Of a stretch of 64,000 nt of DNA, positions 1 to 9,131 are shown piece by piece. Source of the DNA: Pararhodonellum marinum (GTDB lineage Bacteria > Bacteroidota > Bacteroidia > Cytophagales > Cyclobacteriaceae); contig NZ_JACEFJ010000009.1 in assembly GCF_015354735.1 (NCBI RefSeq), forward strand, positions 172,490 through 236,489. The letters run 5' to 3'. Position 1 is the stretch's first letter. Every line of letters begins with the position of its first letter. The notes below the pieces were generated by a model, which was given only the letters and a program-made list of their open reading frames with translations, was not told the origin of the DNA and ran no database searches. A program made the translations under genes and the position numbers.

Positions 1-2
1 GC

Positions 3-119
3 ATCCTCCGAGACATTACCAGAAATCTGCTGAGAAACATGAACAGTGTGCAACAATTTTCTGATGAACATGCCGATCGGGGAGGAGCTGGGGTGACCTT
101 GGTGACTTTGAAGGGGTAG
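3..119 (+). CDS. 3' end of an unidentified gene (partial)
   Basis: An open frame enters from the left edge and ends at a TAG at 117-119, giving 38 residues that finish in DRGGAGVTLVTLKG. The glycine-rich end and mixed residue content look like a real C-terminus rather than a chance frame, but the fragment is too short to assign a family. The other two plus-strand frames stop earlier. It converges on the flippase gene at 416. Upstream sequence is needed to identify it. Confidence 0.4.
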   Translation: MLRDITRNLLRNMNSVQQFSDEHADRGGAGVTLVTLKG

Positions 120-159
120 GAGGTAATTACTCTAAAGTTTTGTGTAACCTGAGTTCAAC

Positions 160-217
160 TTCACAATTTTAGCTAAATTTATGAAGTGGAGTTCACAAAT
201 TTAGCTAAAATCATGAA
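160..217. repeat. Twin 26-bp near-palindromic direct repeat
   Basis: Two copies of a 26-base unit, at 160-185 and 192-217, differ at only a few positions and begin 32 bases apart. Each starts with TTCACAA, has an AGCT core within an A/T-rich near-palindrome, and ends in ATGAA. It lies between two converging gene ends, so a promoter operator is unlikely. A repeat remnant is more plausible. Confidence 0.5.
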
Positions 218-250
218 TTGGGCGTACTCGGTTTTCCAAATTCATCTATA

Positions 251-383
251 TGGTTATCCCCTTCTTTCAAACGGGTCGGAAGTCGGAAGTCCCCTTCCTT
301 TCGGAAGGAAGGGATGTGGCGGACATTTCAGTTTCCAGGCGAGTATTTTATTGAATTACCATTTTACTAGCATCATTGTGTAC
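251..383 (+). repeat. Dispersed intergenic repeat, copy A
   Basis: This stretch matches the reverse complement of 18481-18647 almost throughout. Shared blocks are TGGTTATCCC, CAAACGGGTCGGAAGTC, AGGGATGTGGC, GACATTT, TTGAATTACCATTTTACT and GCATCATTGTGTACAT. Copy A lacks about 24 bases that copy B has after the first block. It contains no convincing gene. An open frame across it is not supported by composition. The element looks like a non-coding repeat family of this genome. Confidence 0.8.
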
Positions 384-415
384 ATACACTTTCATTTATT
401 ACGAATAGGGTTTAT

Positions 416-1903
416 TTAACTTTTTTTCCCTATGTTTTTCAAGATCATTTCCCATAGCTGCCCTTGAAGGAGGGGAGTGATGCGTAAAAAATAGATGCCT
501 AAACCATAAAGCAGGGTAATGGACAGTGATCGGATTACGATATCAAGAATCACAGGTTCCAACCGTGGCAAAAAGAAATGCTGTAAAGCCCAAATCAATA
601 ATCCCAAGACCACCAGTTTGGCAATGTCCCAACTGAATGGATCAAAACCCAGGCGGATTTTGACATAGATGTATTTGATCAAATTGTATAAAAACATGGC
701 CATCAAAGAGGCCAATGCTGCCCCTTCCAATCCCATTATCGGAATAAAAATCAAATTGAAACAGACCACAGCCACGCACATGATCAGGGTGGCAGTGATG
801 TTGAACAGATAGAACCTGGAGAAAACGATGATTTCCCCATTGACCGAAAAGACCATGTCTGAGAGCTTGCCCAAACCAATAAGCAGGACAATCCATTTTC
901 CAGCCTCATAGATTTCCCTTTTGGGCACAAAGTGGTAGACATTGTCCACGTTGGCCCAGATGCCTAAGAAGAGTAGGAGACAGATCAAAAGTTGGTAGGT
1001 GGCTACTTTTTGGTAAAGGCTTTGTATCGGAGCCATTTCTTGTTTGGCAAAGTGCTCGGCAATCACGGGCATCACCACCTGAGAGATGGCTCTACGAGGG
1101 ATCTCTATTACTACAGCAATGGAAAAGCCAATGGTATAAATGGCATTGGCATCGAGACCGATCATGGAAGAAACCATCAAGCTGTCAATTTTCATGATCA
1201 GAATAGCCCCCGCTGTTCCCAAGAATGTAATCAGGCTGAATCTGATAAATTCTGTCCGAAACCCTTGGGGAAAAGTGAAGCCGGTGAAATCCAGGCTAAA
1301 GATCCTCGTTTGATTCATATAGATGGCTAGACCCAGCAATGCAACAAGGTAGGCAATGGCCAAGCCCCACATCAACTGGTCAAAACCTATCCAATCAAAA
1401 AGATAGGCGCTGACCAGCAAAGCCAGCATCAGACGAAGCAAAACCTCCCTAATTAAGGCAGGTATGGCCACTTTTAAGAAAGAGCGGCAGATGGAGTCGA
1501 GAATCGTATTGAGTACAGCAAAAAAAGTGATGAACAACACCACACCCAAAAAATCCACCACTTCTGGTGAGTTGACCGCGTAGGCATCTACAATTTGTTG
1601 CTTGAACACAAGAAATAGACCGGCTACCAATAAAAAACCTACCAAGGTGATCAGAAGACTATAAGTGAAGAAAGCATTGATGTGGGATTGAATCCGGGGA
1701 TAGAAACGGGTAATGCCATGCCCCACTCCCAATTGGGCAAAAGGGACCAGCAAAAGGGCCATGTCCTGAATGGTCCGGAAGGTCCCGATCTGATTGGGCT
1801 CCAGTGCGTAAGGCATCAGCCAAAGCAAGTTGAAATACCCTATCAAAACTCCGACATAGGAGGAAACGGTAGTCCATACACTTTGGCTGGCGATTTTGCC
1901 CAT
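416..1903 (-). CDS. Polysaccharide flippase (Wzx/MATE-like membrane protein)
   Basis: This is a 495-residue polytopic membrane protein, very hydrophobic throughout with about a dozen or more predicted membrane segments. It resembles lipopolysaccharide or O-antigen flippases of the polysaccharide-synthesis/MVF superfamily, which move lipid-linked glycans across the inner membrane. I start it at the ATG at 1903, giving MGKIASQSVWTTVSSYVG, because the first membrane helix follows directly. A further 20 upstream residues are open but poorly conserved-looking. It is the last gene of a minus-strand cluster with a glycosyltransferase, a methyltransferase and a YfhO-like protein, and sits 106 bases after the glycosyltransferase. 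The glycan substrate cannot be told from sequence. Confidence 0.82.
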   Translation of the reverse strand: MGKIASQSVWTTVSSYVGVLIGYFNLLWLMPYALEPNQIGTFRTIQDMALLLVPFAQLGVGHGITRFYPRIQSHINAFFTYSLLITLVGFLLVAGLFLVFKQQIVDAYAVNSPEVVDFLGVVLFITFFAVLNTILDSICRSFLKVAIPALIREVLLRLMLALLVSAYLFDWIGFDQLMWGLAIAYLVALLGLAIYMNQTRIFSLDFTGFTFPQGFRTEFIRFSLITFLGTAGAILIMKIDSLMVSSMIGLDANAIYTIGFSIAVVIEIPRRAISQVVMPVIAEHFAKQEMAPIQSLYQKVATYQLLICLLLFLGIWANVDNVYHFVPKREIYEAGKWIVLLIGLGKLSDMVFSVNGEIIVFSRFYLFNITATLIMCVAVVCFNLIFIPIMGLEGAALASLMAMFLYNLIKYIYVKIRLGFDPFSWDIAKLVVLGLLIWALQHFFLPRLEPVILDIVIRSLSITLLYGLGIYFLRITPLLQGQLWEMILKNIGKKS

Positions 1904-2009
1904 GGGGGATAAAAATATTGCTTTAGTGGCGAAAGATAATTGGAATGCTGCAATAAATCCCAAAGTAAGGCTCTAATTTAGGCAAATCAACCACTTCCCT
2001 GATTTCACG

Positions 2010-3050
2010 TCAATCAAATAATTCCAGCAATGCTTTTTGCCTTTTCTCATAAGGGAAGCGAAATCGAACACTTTCTGAGGCAGATTTCCTGAGCTGTTGC
2101 AAATTTTTCTTAGGAAGACCAAGGATCAGTTTTTCCAATAATACCGGATCTTTTTTTTCCAGAATCAGTCCGTGGTCACCGATGATTTCAGGGATGGCCC
2201 CAACGGCAGAACCAATGGGAATGCAGCCGCAAAGCATGGCTTCCGCAAGAGCATTTGGAAAGCCTTCTGACATGGACAACTGAAGATAAAATTGGTGTGT
2301 ATTCAGCATTTCCATCAAAGGCTCAGGCTCCATTTTTCCAATGACTTTCACATTTGGATTTGGGCTTTGGTATTGATTATCACCAACCAAGGTAAAATGG
2401 TACTCAGGAAATTTTCCAGCGAGATATTCAATCAGATCAATGCCTTTCACCCTGGCTCGGCTACTTTTAGAAATGCCTGTTGCAATACTGATGAATGAAA
2501 ATTGCTGTCTGGGTAAATCCAAATCTCTCCAAAAAGTAGTATCAAACCCATTAGGAATGACCTGTATGGGCGTATTGAGGTTAGGGATTAGATTTAGAAG
2601 ACCCTGTTTTTGGGGAATTCCTTCTGCATAAAGATATTCAGATTGGACCAGAGAGGCTGCCACGGGAAGAATCAGGTCGCAATTTCGGAAACTGAATTGG
2701 GTAGCCCAGCTCAAGGTGAACTTCCTGTAATTTCCGTAATTTATGGCAGGAAGATTCATGGCATCGGTGCCACCGGATTGGATATAGACTTTTTTTCCGA
2801 ATAATTTTCCCAGCATGGTAGGCCACACCGTGTGGTAACCTCCGAAAAAGCTTAGAAAATGGCTCGTTTTCGGCAGATAGTACAACAATTGAAAAAACTG
2901 CTTGACGAAATACCAGGGCAGCTGCACAGGTGACTGGGTAAAAGGGAGGGGCTGGACTTCATGTTTGAGCCGAAGCATCTCGATGTCCCGGTCTGTGAAT
3001 GCCGTCCGCACCGGATAAATATAGAGGATCAGTGAAGGTTTGTCCTTCAT
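2010..3050 (-). CDS. Glycosyltransferase family 4 (GT-B, group 1)
   Basis: A 346-residue soluble protein with the layout of GT-B retaining glycosyltransferases. The N-terminal half has a GGTD-containing acceptor-side loop at about residues 93-96. The C-terminal half has VIPNGFD at about 164-170, a KGID segment at about 202-205, and the family E-x7-E motif in SEGFPNALAEAM at about 261-272, with Glu262 and Glu270 lining the sugar-nucleotide site in known members. It starts 11 bases after the methyltransferase stop, so the two are probably co-transcribed. The role is probably addition of one sugar in the surface glycan made by this cluster. Donor and acceptor are unknown. Confidence 0.85.
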   Translation of the reverse strand: MKDKPSLILYIYPVRTAFTDRDIEMLRLKHEVQPLPFTQSPVQLPWYFVKQFFQLLYYLPKTSHFLSFFGGYHTVWPTMLGKLFGKKVYIQSGGTDAMNLPAINYGNYRKFTLSWATQFSFRNCDLILPVAASLVQSEYLYAEGIPQKQGLLNLIPNLNTPIQVIPNGFDTTFWRDLDLPRQQFSFISIATGISKSSRARVKGIDLIEYLAGKFPEYHFTLVGDNQYQSPNPNVKVIGKMEPEPLMEMLNTHQFYLQLSMSEGFPNALAEAMLCGCIPIGSAVGAIPEIIGDHGLILEKKDPVLLEKLILGLPKKNLQQLRKSASESVRFRFPYEKRQKALLELFD

Positions 3051-3061
3051 GTCAGAAGATT

Positions 3062-3778
3062 TCAGGAAACAAGGCCATGTTTAAACCGGATAGTAAGCCT
3101 TTCTTTAAAAACCACCCACTTGTTTCTGGGAGTAGTTTTTTCCAATCGATTTTGAGACTTGAAAACGAAATATTGGTAATCTTTTTCTTCGAAAAAAACA
3201 GGATAGGTTTCCATTTTTTCGAGGTAAAAACCATTTGCCGTGATGGTCTTGGTCAGCTCGCCAGAATCTAAAGCCTGATCGATTACCTGAAGTTTCTCAG
3301 GCTCATTTTCGATCATATAGGCCAAAAACCTTGGTGCAGGAATATGGATAAAAATGACGGAATCCTGATGGGCATGTCGCTTTACGGTTTCAAACAAGCG
3401 GAAATGTTGGTCCACGGGAATGTGTTCCAGTACATCCGGAAAAACAAAGAAATCATATTTGACACCTTCTTTGCTGAAATCCTGCATGTCGCTGACCTCA
3501 AACTGTAGGTTGCCTTGGGAATTCCACAGGGCTTTGGCTTTTTCTATGCTTCTTGGGCTGATGTCCAAAGCCAGCACTTGCCCGTTTTTGACTTTTTTGG
3601 CAATCAGTTGGCTTACTGTTCCAATACCACAGCCCACTTCCAAAACACGATGATGGGAATTAAGTCCAGCCTGAACCAGTTTATCCAAAATATGGAGATG
3701 GCGGGAGTTGACCATGGTTTTCTCCTGTTTGTCTGAAAACTGGTCATAATAACTAACGATCTTTTCTTTCTCCTCCAT
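3062..3778 (-). CDS. Class I SAM-dependent methyltransferase
   Basis: A 238-residue protein with a Rossmann-type methyltransferase core. Motif I is VLEVGCGIG at about residues 45-53 (SAM binding), followed by LALDIS at about 69-74 and an acidic DMQDF segment near 97-101. FVFPDVLEHIP corresponds to motif IV-V in this family. Its start overlaps the end of the YfhO-like gene by 26 bases, which points to translational coupling. Context suggests methylation of a glycan or lipid-linked intermediate, but SAM methyltransferases of this fold act on many substrates and nothing here fixes the target. Confidence 0.82.
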   Translation of the reverse strand: MEEKEKIVSYYDQFSDKQEKTMVNSRHLHILDKLVQAGLNSHHRVLEVGCGIGTVSQLIAKKVKNGQVLALDISPRSIEKAKALWNSQGNLQFEVSDMQDFSKEGVKYDFFVFPDVLEHIPVDQHFRLFETVKRHAHQDSVIFIHIPAPRFLAYMIENEPEKLQVIDQALDSGELTKTITANGFYLEKMETYPVFFEEKDYQYFVFKSQNRLEKTTPRNKWVVFKERLTIRFKHGLVS

Positions 3779-6197
3779 GAGCTTGTTTTTTGATGCTGTA
3801 CCAAGTGCCGAAAATCAAAAGGCCCAAAATCAGGTATTGTGAAAAGACCATGATGTTTTTGGTGTTGTAATAGCTACTGGGTTCAAACCTGAATTCAACC
3901 ACCGAATTACCTTCTGGTAGATTTACACCTCTTAACAAATAATTGACCCTTATAATTTCAGTTTCATTTCCATTCACAAAAGCTTTCCAACCTTTGGGGT
4001 AGTATATTTCCGAGAAAACTGCCAAACCGGCTTTGCTGGCATTTACGGTATAATTTAACCGGTCCGGAAGATATTCTGATAAAACAATGTCTCCCTCTCC
4101 TGGATTGACATCCCCAAATTCAAGGGTATTGACGGTGGCTTCCATTTGGCTATTGATTTCAGGCAATTTGCGGATTTCCTCTTCATTGGAGGCTACTTCT
4201 ATGATTTTAAAAGGAAACCATGCAGGTCCATTGGCCATGGGGTTTTCCAAAACTGCATTTTCAGTTTTTCCTGCCAAAATATATTTTGTGTTCAGCATGT
4301 TCAGGGTTCTGAGACTTTGAAAATCGAAATTCCCTTCCTGGGCTTTTTGGATAAAATCGTTGATTTCCTGACTCATGACTTCATCTATCAATTCCTGATA
4401 TCGGCCCATTTTGGCACCATGGTAACCGCCAATGCTGTTAAAGCGGTAACTGGTCCTTGCTTCATTGAATGGGTTTTCCAGATTAAAGACCCTGAAGTGG
4501 TTTCGGTCTCGTAGGACTTTTTCGTCTGCCGGGGTAGGTCTGAAATATTCCTGAGCCGGACTGAAGGAGAATTTGTCGGCATACAGGTACCGTTTATTAA
4601 AACTCCAAAGGTCAATCCCGATCAAAAGCAGCAGGCCCAAGCTGGCCAGTTGAGCACTTACTTTGTTTTTGAGGACAGCAAAAAGCAAGGAAGCACCGAG
4701 TAAGATGAAAATAAAGCTTCGGATGGCGCTGCTTTTCAGCATGCTTTTTCGGTCATCTCTAAGGGCATCTACAAGCCAATCCGGCAAGTTGGAATCGGCG
4801 GCACCCCTGAATCCAAATACCCCACCGAATAGAAACAACAGCAATGCCAGTCCACCTGCAACTCCAAAAGCAATCAAAAGGGATTTTTTTGCTTCAGAAT
4901 TGGCGATACGGGTAAAGAAATTTTCCAAGCCCAAGGCACCCAAAACCGGAATGGCAAAAAGGGCCATGCACAGCGCCATGGAAACAGCCCTGAATTTGTT
5001 GTAACCCGGGAGGATATCAAAAAGCATGTAATTGAACCAGGCCATGTTTTTTCCCCAAGAAAGCATCAAAGATAAAATTGTGATGGCCAAGAAGGCCCAC
5101 CGGTACGGCTTAGGTGCAAACAGCACACCCAGCACAAAGAGAAAAACCATCACAGCACCCCCATAGATGGGCCCTCCGGTAAAAGGCTGATTGCCCCAAT
5201 ACGTGGGTGCCCCATCCACAAAACCCCTGATTTGCGCAGCTTCGACACCGTTGGCCCTCAAGGCAGCCTCCGAAGCAGAGTTTTTAGGCAGGCTTTCTCT
5301 ACTGCCTCCGCCATAAAAATCCGGCACCAAAAGGGTCATGGTTTCCAAAACACCATTGGACCAGGCAAAGGCATAGTCTTTATCAAGCCCTGAGCCTTTT
5401 TGGGATAGTTCAGGCAGATTTGAAGCCCCCCGGATGGAATAGGCCCCATACTCATAGACGGTGGCCAGCCTTCCCAGATTGGCGGCTATGGTCAACACCA
5501 AACCGATCAACAGCACACCGAAAATCCTTCCAAATGTCACCAGACGCTTGTTTTGATAATACTGAATCAATTGGGTGAGGCCATATATGCCTACCATCAA
5601 AACCGTATAATAGGTTATTTGGAGGTGATTGAACTTCAGTTGAAGCATCAAAGCCAAGGTAAATAGCGCCAAACCCAATATTTTTTTACCGCTAAAAGCC
5701 AGATGAATTCCGGCAAAAATCAGCGGGATGAGGCATATTGCCCAGATTTTTGCATTGTGACCCGCTTCCAGGCTGAGGATATGAAAAGTATTGAAGGCAA
5801 AAGCAACTGCTGCCAAGACCGCTATTTCCGGTCTCACCTTAAAGGAAAGCAAAAGGATATACATCCCGACCATGCCGAAAAAGAGGCTGTTGATCGGGTG
5901 TGGAAGTCCCAAAGTCAGGATTTTGATCAGGACATTGGTGATGTCCCCGGGGAATTCCATGCTGATCAGGTAAGTAGGCATTCCGCCAAACATCCGATTG
6001 GTCCAAAGTGCCTGTTCTCCGGTTTCAGCCCGGTAATCCAACACCTCTTTGGCTGATCCTTCCCACTGTAGGATGTCATTTTGGAAGAGCACTTTTCCAT
6101 CAAAAACCATCGGGGAAAAGTAAAATACAACCAAAAGATAAAAAATGGCGATCCCGATCAAATGGGGAATGATGTCTTTGCGGAATAGTGCTGGCAT
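3753..6197 (-). CDS. YfhO-family polytopic membrane protein
   Basis: An 814-residue protein with roughly a dozen membrane segments, a long hydrophilic stretch and a final membrane helix just before the C-terminus. The N-terminal region (FQNDILQWEGSAKEVLDY, then TNRMFGGMPTYLIS) and the extracytoplasmic C-terminal domain with LPDRLNYTVNASKAGL and YYPKGWKAFVNG are typical of Bacteroidota YfhO-like proteins. The family is related to GT-C glycosyltransferases and YfhO has been linked to glycosylation of lipoteichoic acid in Firmicutes. In this cluster it may transfer a lipid-linked sugar outside the inner membrane; that is inference. It is the first gene of the minus-strand cluster and is divergent from ffh. 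Confidence 0.85.
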   Translation of the reverse strand: MPALFRKDIIPHLIGIAIFYLLVVFYFSPMVFDGKVLFQNDILQWEGSAKEVLDYRAETGEQALWTNRMFGGMPTYLISMEFPGDITNVLIKILTLGLPHPINSLFFGMVGMYILLLSFKVRPEIAVLAAVAFAFNTFHILSLEAGHNAKIWAICLIPLIFAGIHLAFSGKKILGLALFTLALMLQLKFNHLQITYYTVLMVGIYGLTQLIQYYQNKRLVTFGRIFGVLLIGLVLTIAANLGRLATVYEYGAYSIRGASNLPELSQKGSGLDKDYAFAWSNGVLETMTLLVPDFYGGGSRESLPKNSASEAALRANGVEAAQIRGFVDGAPTYWGNQPFTGGPIYGGAVMVFLFVLGVLFAPKPYRWAFLAITILSLMLSWGKNMAWFNYMLFDILPGYNKFRAVSMALCMALFAIPVLGALGLENFFTRIANSEAKKSLLIAFGVAGGLALLLFLFGGVFGFRGAADSNLPDWLVDALRDDRKSMLKSSAIRSFIFILLGASLLFAVLKNKVSAQLASLGLLLLIGIDLWSFNKRYLYADKFSFSPAQEYFRPTPADEKVLRDRNHFRVFNLENPFNEARTSYRFNSIGGYHGAKMGRYQELIDEVMSQEINDFIQKAQEGNFDFQSLRTLNMLNTKYILAGKTENAVLENPMANGPAWFPFKIIEVASNEEEIRKLPEINSQMEATVNTLEFGDVNPGEGDIVLSEYLPDRLNYTVNASKAGLAVFSEIYYPKGWKAFVNGNETEIIRVNYLLRGVNLPEGNSVVEFRFEPSSYYNTKNIMVFSQYLILGLLIFGTWYSIKKQAHGGERKDR

Positions 6198-6351
6198 GGA
6201 GGCTATGTGTTTTTAATTGCTTGTTGCGGGTGCAAATTAAAAAAAATCTTATCGTTGATGGCATGCTCAGGATTTTTAACCACCAAAAAGATTAATTTTT
6301 CCTGCTTTATGAATAACCTTATTGTCTTTCTCCTTTACCGAATAAAATTTC

Positions 6352-6359
6352 TATTTTTG
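6352..6359 (+). promoter_or_regulatory. Predicted ffh promoter (-7 box)
   Basis: TATTTTTG fits the Bacteroidota -7 consensus TAnnTTTG, with a partial -33 match (TTTC at 6327-6330) 21 bases upstream. The expected transcript start is about 16 bases before the ffh ATG. Confidence 0.5.
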
Positions 6360-6381
6360 CATAAAATAGAATCTGCGTAAC

Positions 6382-7719
6382 ATGTTTGATAATCTCAGTA
6401 TAAAATTAGACAGGGCATTTAAAACCCTGAAAGGTACCGGAACCATCACTGAAATCAATGTGGCCACCACGGTCAAAGAAATCCGAAGGGCGCTGATCGA
6501 TGCTGATGTGAATTATAAAGTGGCCAAAGAAGTCACAGATAAGATCAAAGAAGAAGCTTTGGGTAGAGATGTTCTGATCTCTGTTTCCCCGGGTCAGTTG
6601 TTGGTAAAAATCACCCAGGAGGAACTGACCAAACTGATGGGCGGTTCCAAAGTTGACATCAGCCTGAAAGGAGATCCTTCTGTGGTGTTGATATCAGGAC
6701 TTCAGGGTTCTGGAAAAACCACTTTTTCAGGAAAATTCGCCAGTTTTCTTAAAAAACAAGGCAGGCAGGTACTGTTGGTAGCCTGTGACATTTACCGCCC
6801 GGCGGCGATCGATCAGCTCAAGGTTTTGGGCGAACAGGTAGGTGTAGAGGTTTATGCTGAACCAGAGAATAAAAATGCCATCGAAATAGCCAACAATGCC
6901 ATAGCCTATGCCAAAAAGACCGGCAAGAAAACCGTCATCGTGGATACGGCTGGTCGTTTGGCGGTAGACGAGGTGATGATGAAGGAAATTGAAGCCTTGA
7001 AAGCTGCCCTCAATCCATCAGAAACCTTATTTGTAGTCGATTCCATGACGGGTCAAGATGCGGTAAATACCGCAAGGACCTTTGATGAGCGGCTGAATTT
7101 TGACGGCGTGGTGCTCACCAAACTCGATGGTGATACCCGGGGCGGTGCAGCGATTTCCATCAGACACGTGGTCAACAAGCCCATCAAATTCATCTCTACA
7201 GGTGAGAAAATGGAAAACATCGATGTTTTCCACCCTGACCGGATGGCCCAAAGAATCTTGGGCATGGGAGATGTCATTTCCCTGGTAGAACGGGCTCAGC
7301 AGACCTTCGATGAGGATGAGGCCAAGCGGATCAATGCCAAAATCAGAAAAAATCAGTTTAATTTTGATGATTTTATTTCCCAATTGGAGCAGATCAAAAA
7401 GATGGGAAACCTCAAAGACCTGATGGGGATGATTCCCGGAATGGGAAAAGCCATCAAAGATTTGGATATTGACGATGAGTCCTTCAAGCCCATCGAAGCC
7501 ATCATACGCAGCATGACCCCCAAAGAGCGGGAGAATCCGGACATCATCGACGGTAGCCGAAGAAAAAGACTGGCCAGCGGATCAGGAAGAACCATCACTG
7601 AGGTCAATAACCTGATGAAACAGTTCAATGACATGCGTAAACTGATGAAGCAGATGAACAAAATGGGCGGTGCCCAGAAAGCCTTGGGATCGATGATGCC
7701 AGGGATGGGGAGAAGATAG
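6382..7719 (+). CDS. ffh: Signal recognition particle GTPase Ffh
   Basis: Ffh binds the 4.5S RNA and hydrophobic signal sequences on the ribosome and delivers nascent membrane proteins to FtsY. The 445-residue protein has the usual N domain (about 1-95), a G domain with P-loop GLQGSGKTT at 106-114, DIYRPAAIDQL at 136-146, DTAGRL at 188-193 and TKLDGDTRGG at 246-255, and a C-terminal M domain. The M domain is methionine-rich (KDLMGMIPGMGKA and the final MMPGMG) and contains the RNA-binding SRRKRLASGSG segment. Length and motifs are all normal. It is a single-gene unit with its own promoter and a terminator at 7742-7766. Confidence 0.98.
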   Translation: MFDNLSIKLDRAFKTLKGTGTITEINVATTVKEIRRALIDADVNYKVAKEVTDKIKEEALGRDVLISVSPGQLLVKITQEELTKLMGGSKVDISLKGDPSVVLISGLQGSGKTTFSGKFASFLKKQGRQVLLVACDIYRPAAIDQLKVLGEQVGVEVYAEPENKNAIEIANNAIAYAKKTGKKTVIVDTAGRLAVDEVMMKEIEALKAALNPSETLFVVDSMTGQDAVNTARTFDERLNFDGVVLTKLDGDTRGGAAISIRHVVNKPIKFISTGEKMENIDVFHPDRMAQRILGMGDVISLVERAQQTFDEDEAKRINAKIRKNQFNFDDFISQLEQIKKMGNLKDLMGMIPGMGKAIKDLDIDDESFKPIEAIIRSMTPKERENPDIIDGSRRKRLASGSGRTITEVNNLMKQFNDMRKLMKQMNKMGGAQKALGSMMPGMGRR

Positions 7720-7741
7720 ATTTTACATGTAGATAAAATAG

Positions 7742-7766
7742 AAAGGAGCTTTTTGGCTCCTTTTTT
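7742..7766. terminator. Terminator after ffh
   Basis: An 8-bp stem, AAAGGAGC with GCTCCTTT, around a 6-base loop is followed by a run of T on the plus strand. The minus-strand gene that ends at 7765 converges here, so the hairpin may serve both. Confidence 0.8.
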
Positions 7767-8400
7767 AGTTTCCGGTACCAAATAGGTAGGCTAGCCTTAA
7801 AGCCAAGTGATTGACGTTACCCTGATCCTGATTGTCGCTGGGTTGGTTGGTCAGACCTTGGTTGAAATTGAGATTGATGTTAAAATTGCCGAAGGAATAA
7901 CCCACCATAGCATTGATGGCTAGCGTAAAAGGTGCTTCTTCACCTACTCCAGAGCCAAAAGCATAGTCAGAGGTGGTGGAGGAACCGTTGAATTCCACCT
8001 TTCTTTTTCCGGATAATCCAAAATTAAAGGAAGGTCCAATTCCTACGAAAAAGCCTTTTTCATTCCCTCCGTGAAAAACGAGTTGAACCGGGATTTCCAG
8101 GTAGTTGATGTTGACACTTGTTTTTTCCAAGTCCCCTGTACTGAGGTTTTCCAATTCATCCCGCCAGCTTTTCTTGACAAAGTTCAAAGCTGGTTGTAGG
8201 TTGATTTTTTCATTCAAAGGATAGTTGTACAGCAATCCAGCCGTAAAACCCAACGCTCCGCCAAGCTTATCCAGTCCGTCAGCGGTGGGGAAAGCTTCTC
8301 CCAATATACCCACAGGACCAGCCTGTATGCCAAATTGGGCATTTGCTTGCCCGATAGAAAACATGGCCATAGCCAACCAAAGTAAAGCTGATTTTTTCAT
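7765..8400 (-). CDS. Outer-membrane beta-barrel protein (PorT-like)
   Basis: A 211-residue exported protein. A Sec signal peptide covers about residues 1-21 (MKKSALLWLAMAMF then QANA before QFG). The rest alternates short glycine/aromatic strands typical of small eight-stranded barrels: GFTAGLLYNYPL, FVGIGPSFNFGLSG, and a C-terminal strand HLALRLAYLFGTGN with the alternating aromatic pattern of the barrel-assembly signal. The NINYLEIPVQLVF segment is characteristic of the outer membrane beta-barrel/PorT domain of Bacteroidota. Substrate or partner is unknown. It is a lone minus-strand gene converging on ffh. Confidence 0.82.
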   Translation of the reverse strand: MKKSALLWLAMAMFSIGQANAQFGIQAGPVGILGEAFPTADGLDKLGGALGFTAGLLYNYPLNEKINLQPALNFVKKSWRDELENLSTGDLEKTSVNINYLEIPVQLVFHGGNEKGFFVGIGPSFNFGLSGKRKVEFNGSSTTSDYAFGSGVGEEAPFTLAINAMVGYSFGNFNINLNFNQGLTNQPSDNQDQGNVNHLALRLAYLFGTGN

Positions 8401-8612
8401 GTTTAAGATTGATTAAAAATATCCAAAAAAATAAGACATAGGCAAATCAAAAAATTGTATAAATGCGAACTTTTCTGTGGATTAACTGCCTATTAATAAT
8501 GTAATTGTAAGATTAAAAAATTGAGATTTAGGATAGAAGGGTTAGTTGATCTTACAACCAATTGAATAAAAAAATCATTTAAAAATTTGATCCTATTTTA
8601 CCAAAACCAAAT

Positions 8613-9089
8613 TCAATACACCGTCTTGTCATTTTTATCAACCCATAGCTTAAAGACCTCCTGGCTTTCACTCCTCAAAAGTTGTTCCATGGGGATTTTT
8701 CTTTTAGCATGGGGCAAATCCAGTTCTTTGTAGATAAAATCATCATCGAAGCCCGCCTCAGCTGCGTCATCCTTGTTGCAGGCAAAAAAAACTTTGGTTG
8801 GCCTGGCCCAATATATGGCACCCAAACACATGGGGCAGGGTTCACATGAGGTGTAAAGTTCACAACCATCCAGCTGAAAATCACCCAGGTTTTTGCAGGC
8901 GTTTCGGATGGCCACCACCTCGGCATGTGCAGTGGGGTCCGTCTGATCCAAAACACTGTTGCTGCCTTCTCCGACGATGACCCCATCCTTTACAATGACG
9001 CAACCAAAGGGCCCGCCTTTTCCGGCCACCATACCCTCCCGGGCCAGGGCAATGGCTTTTTTCATAAAGTTTTGCTGCGCTTCAGTCAT
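8613..9089 (-). CDS. guaD: Nucleoside/guanine deaminase
   Basis: A zinc-dependent cytidine-deaminase-fold enzyme of 158 residues, the normal size of the short bacterial guanine deaminases that convert guanine to xanthine. The zinc site is complete: HAE at 55-57 supplies the ligand His and the catalytic Glu57, and SCEPCPMCLG at 81-90 supplies Cys85 and Cys88. The run CLGAIYWARP after the second Cys and the C-terminal region resemble Bacillus subtilis GuaD more than tRNA adenosine deaminase TadA. Nucleoside deaminases of related sequence can act on other purines, so the substrate is probable rather than certain. It stands alone between the barrel protein and the LytTR regulator. Confidence 0.85.
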   Translation of the reverse strand: MTEAQQNFMKKAIALAREGMVAGKGGPFGCVIVKDGVIVGEGSNSVLDQTDPTAHAEVVAIRNACKNLGDFQLDGCELYTSCEPCPMCLGAIYWARPTKVFFACNKDDAAEAGFDDDFIYKELDLPHAKRKIPMEQLLRSESQEVFKLWVDKNDKTVY

Positions 9090-9131
9090 CAGGCAATTTA
9101 AGGGAAAAGCTTGGGACTAAGAAGCAAAACC

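Noticed and set aside
186..419. Plus-strand open frame of 77 codons
   Set aside because: It runs across repeat copy A and ends inside the flippase stop region; no domain or coding pattern supports it.
992..1330. Plus-strand frames inside the flippase, dehydrogenase, barrel and aconitase genes
   Set aside because: They are opposite-strand or shifted-frame shadows of long genes with clear families.
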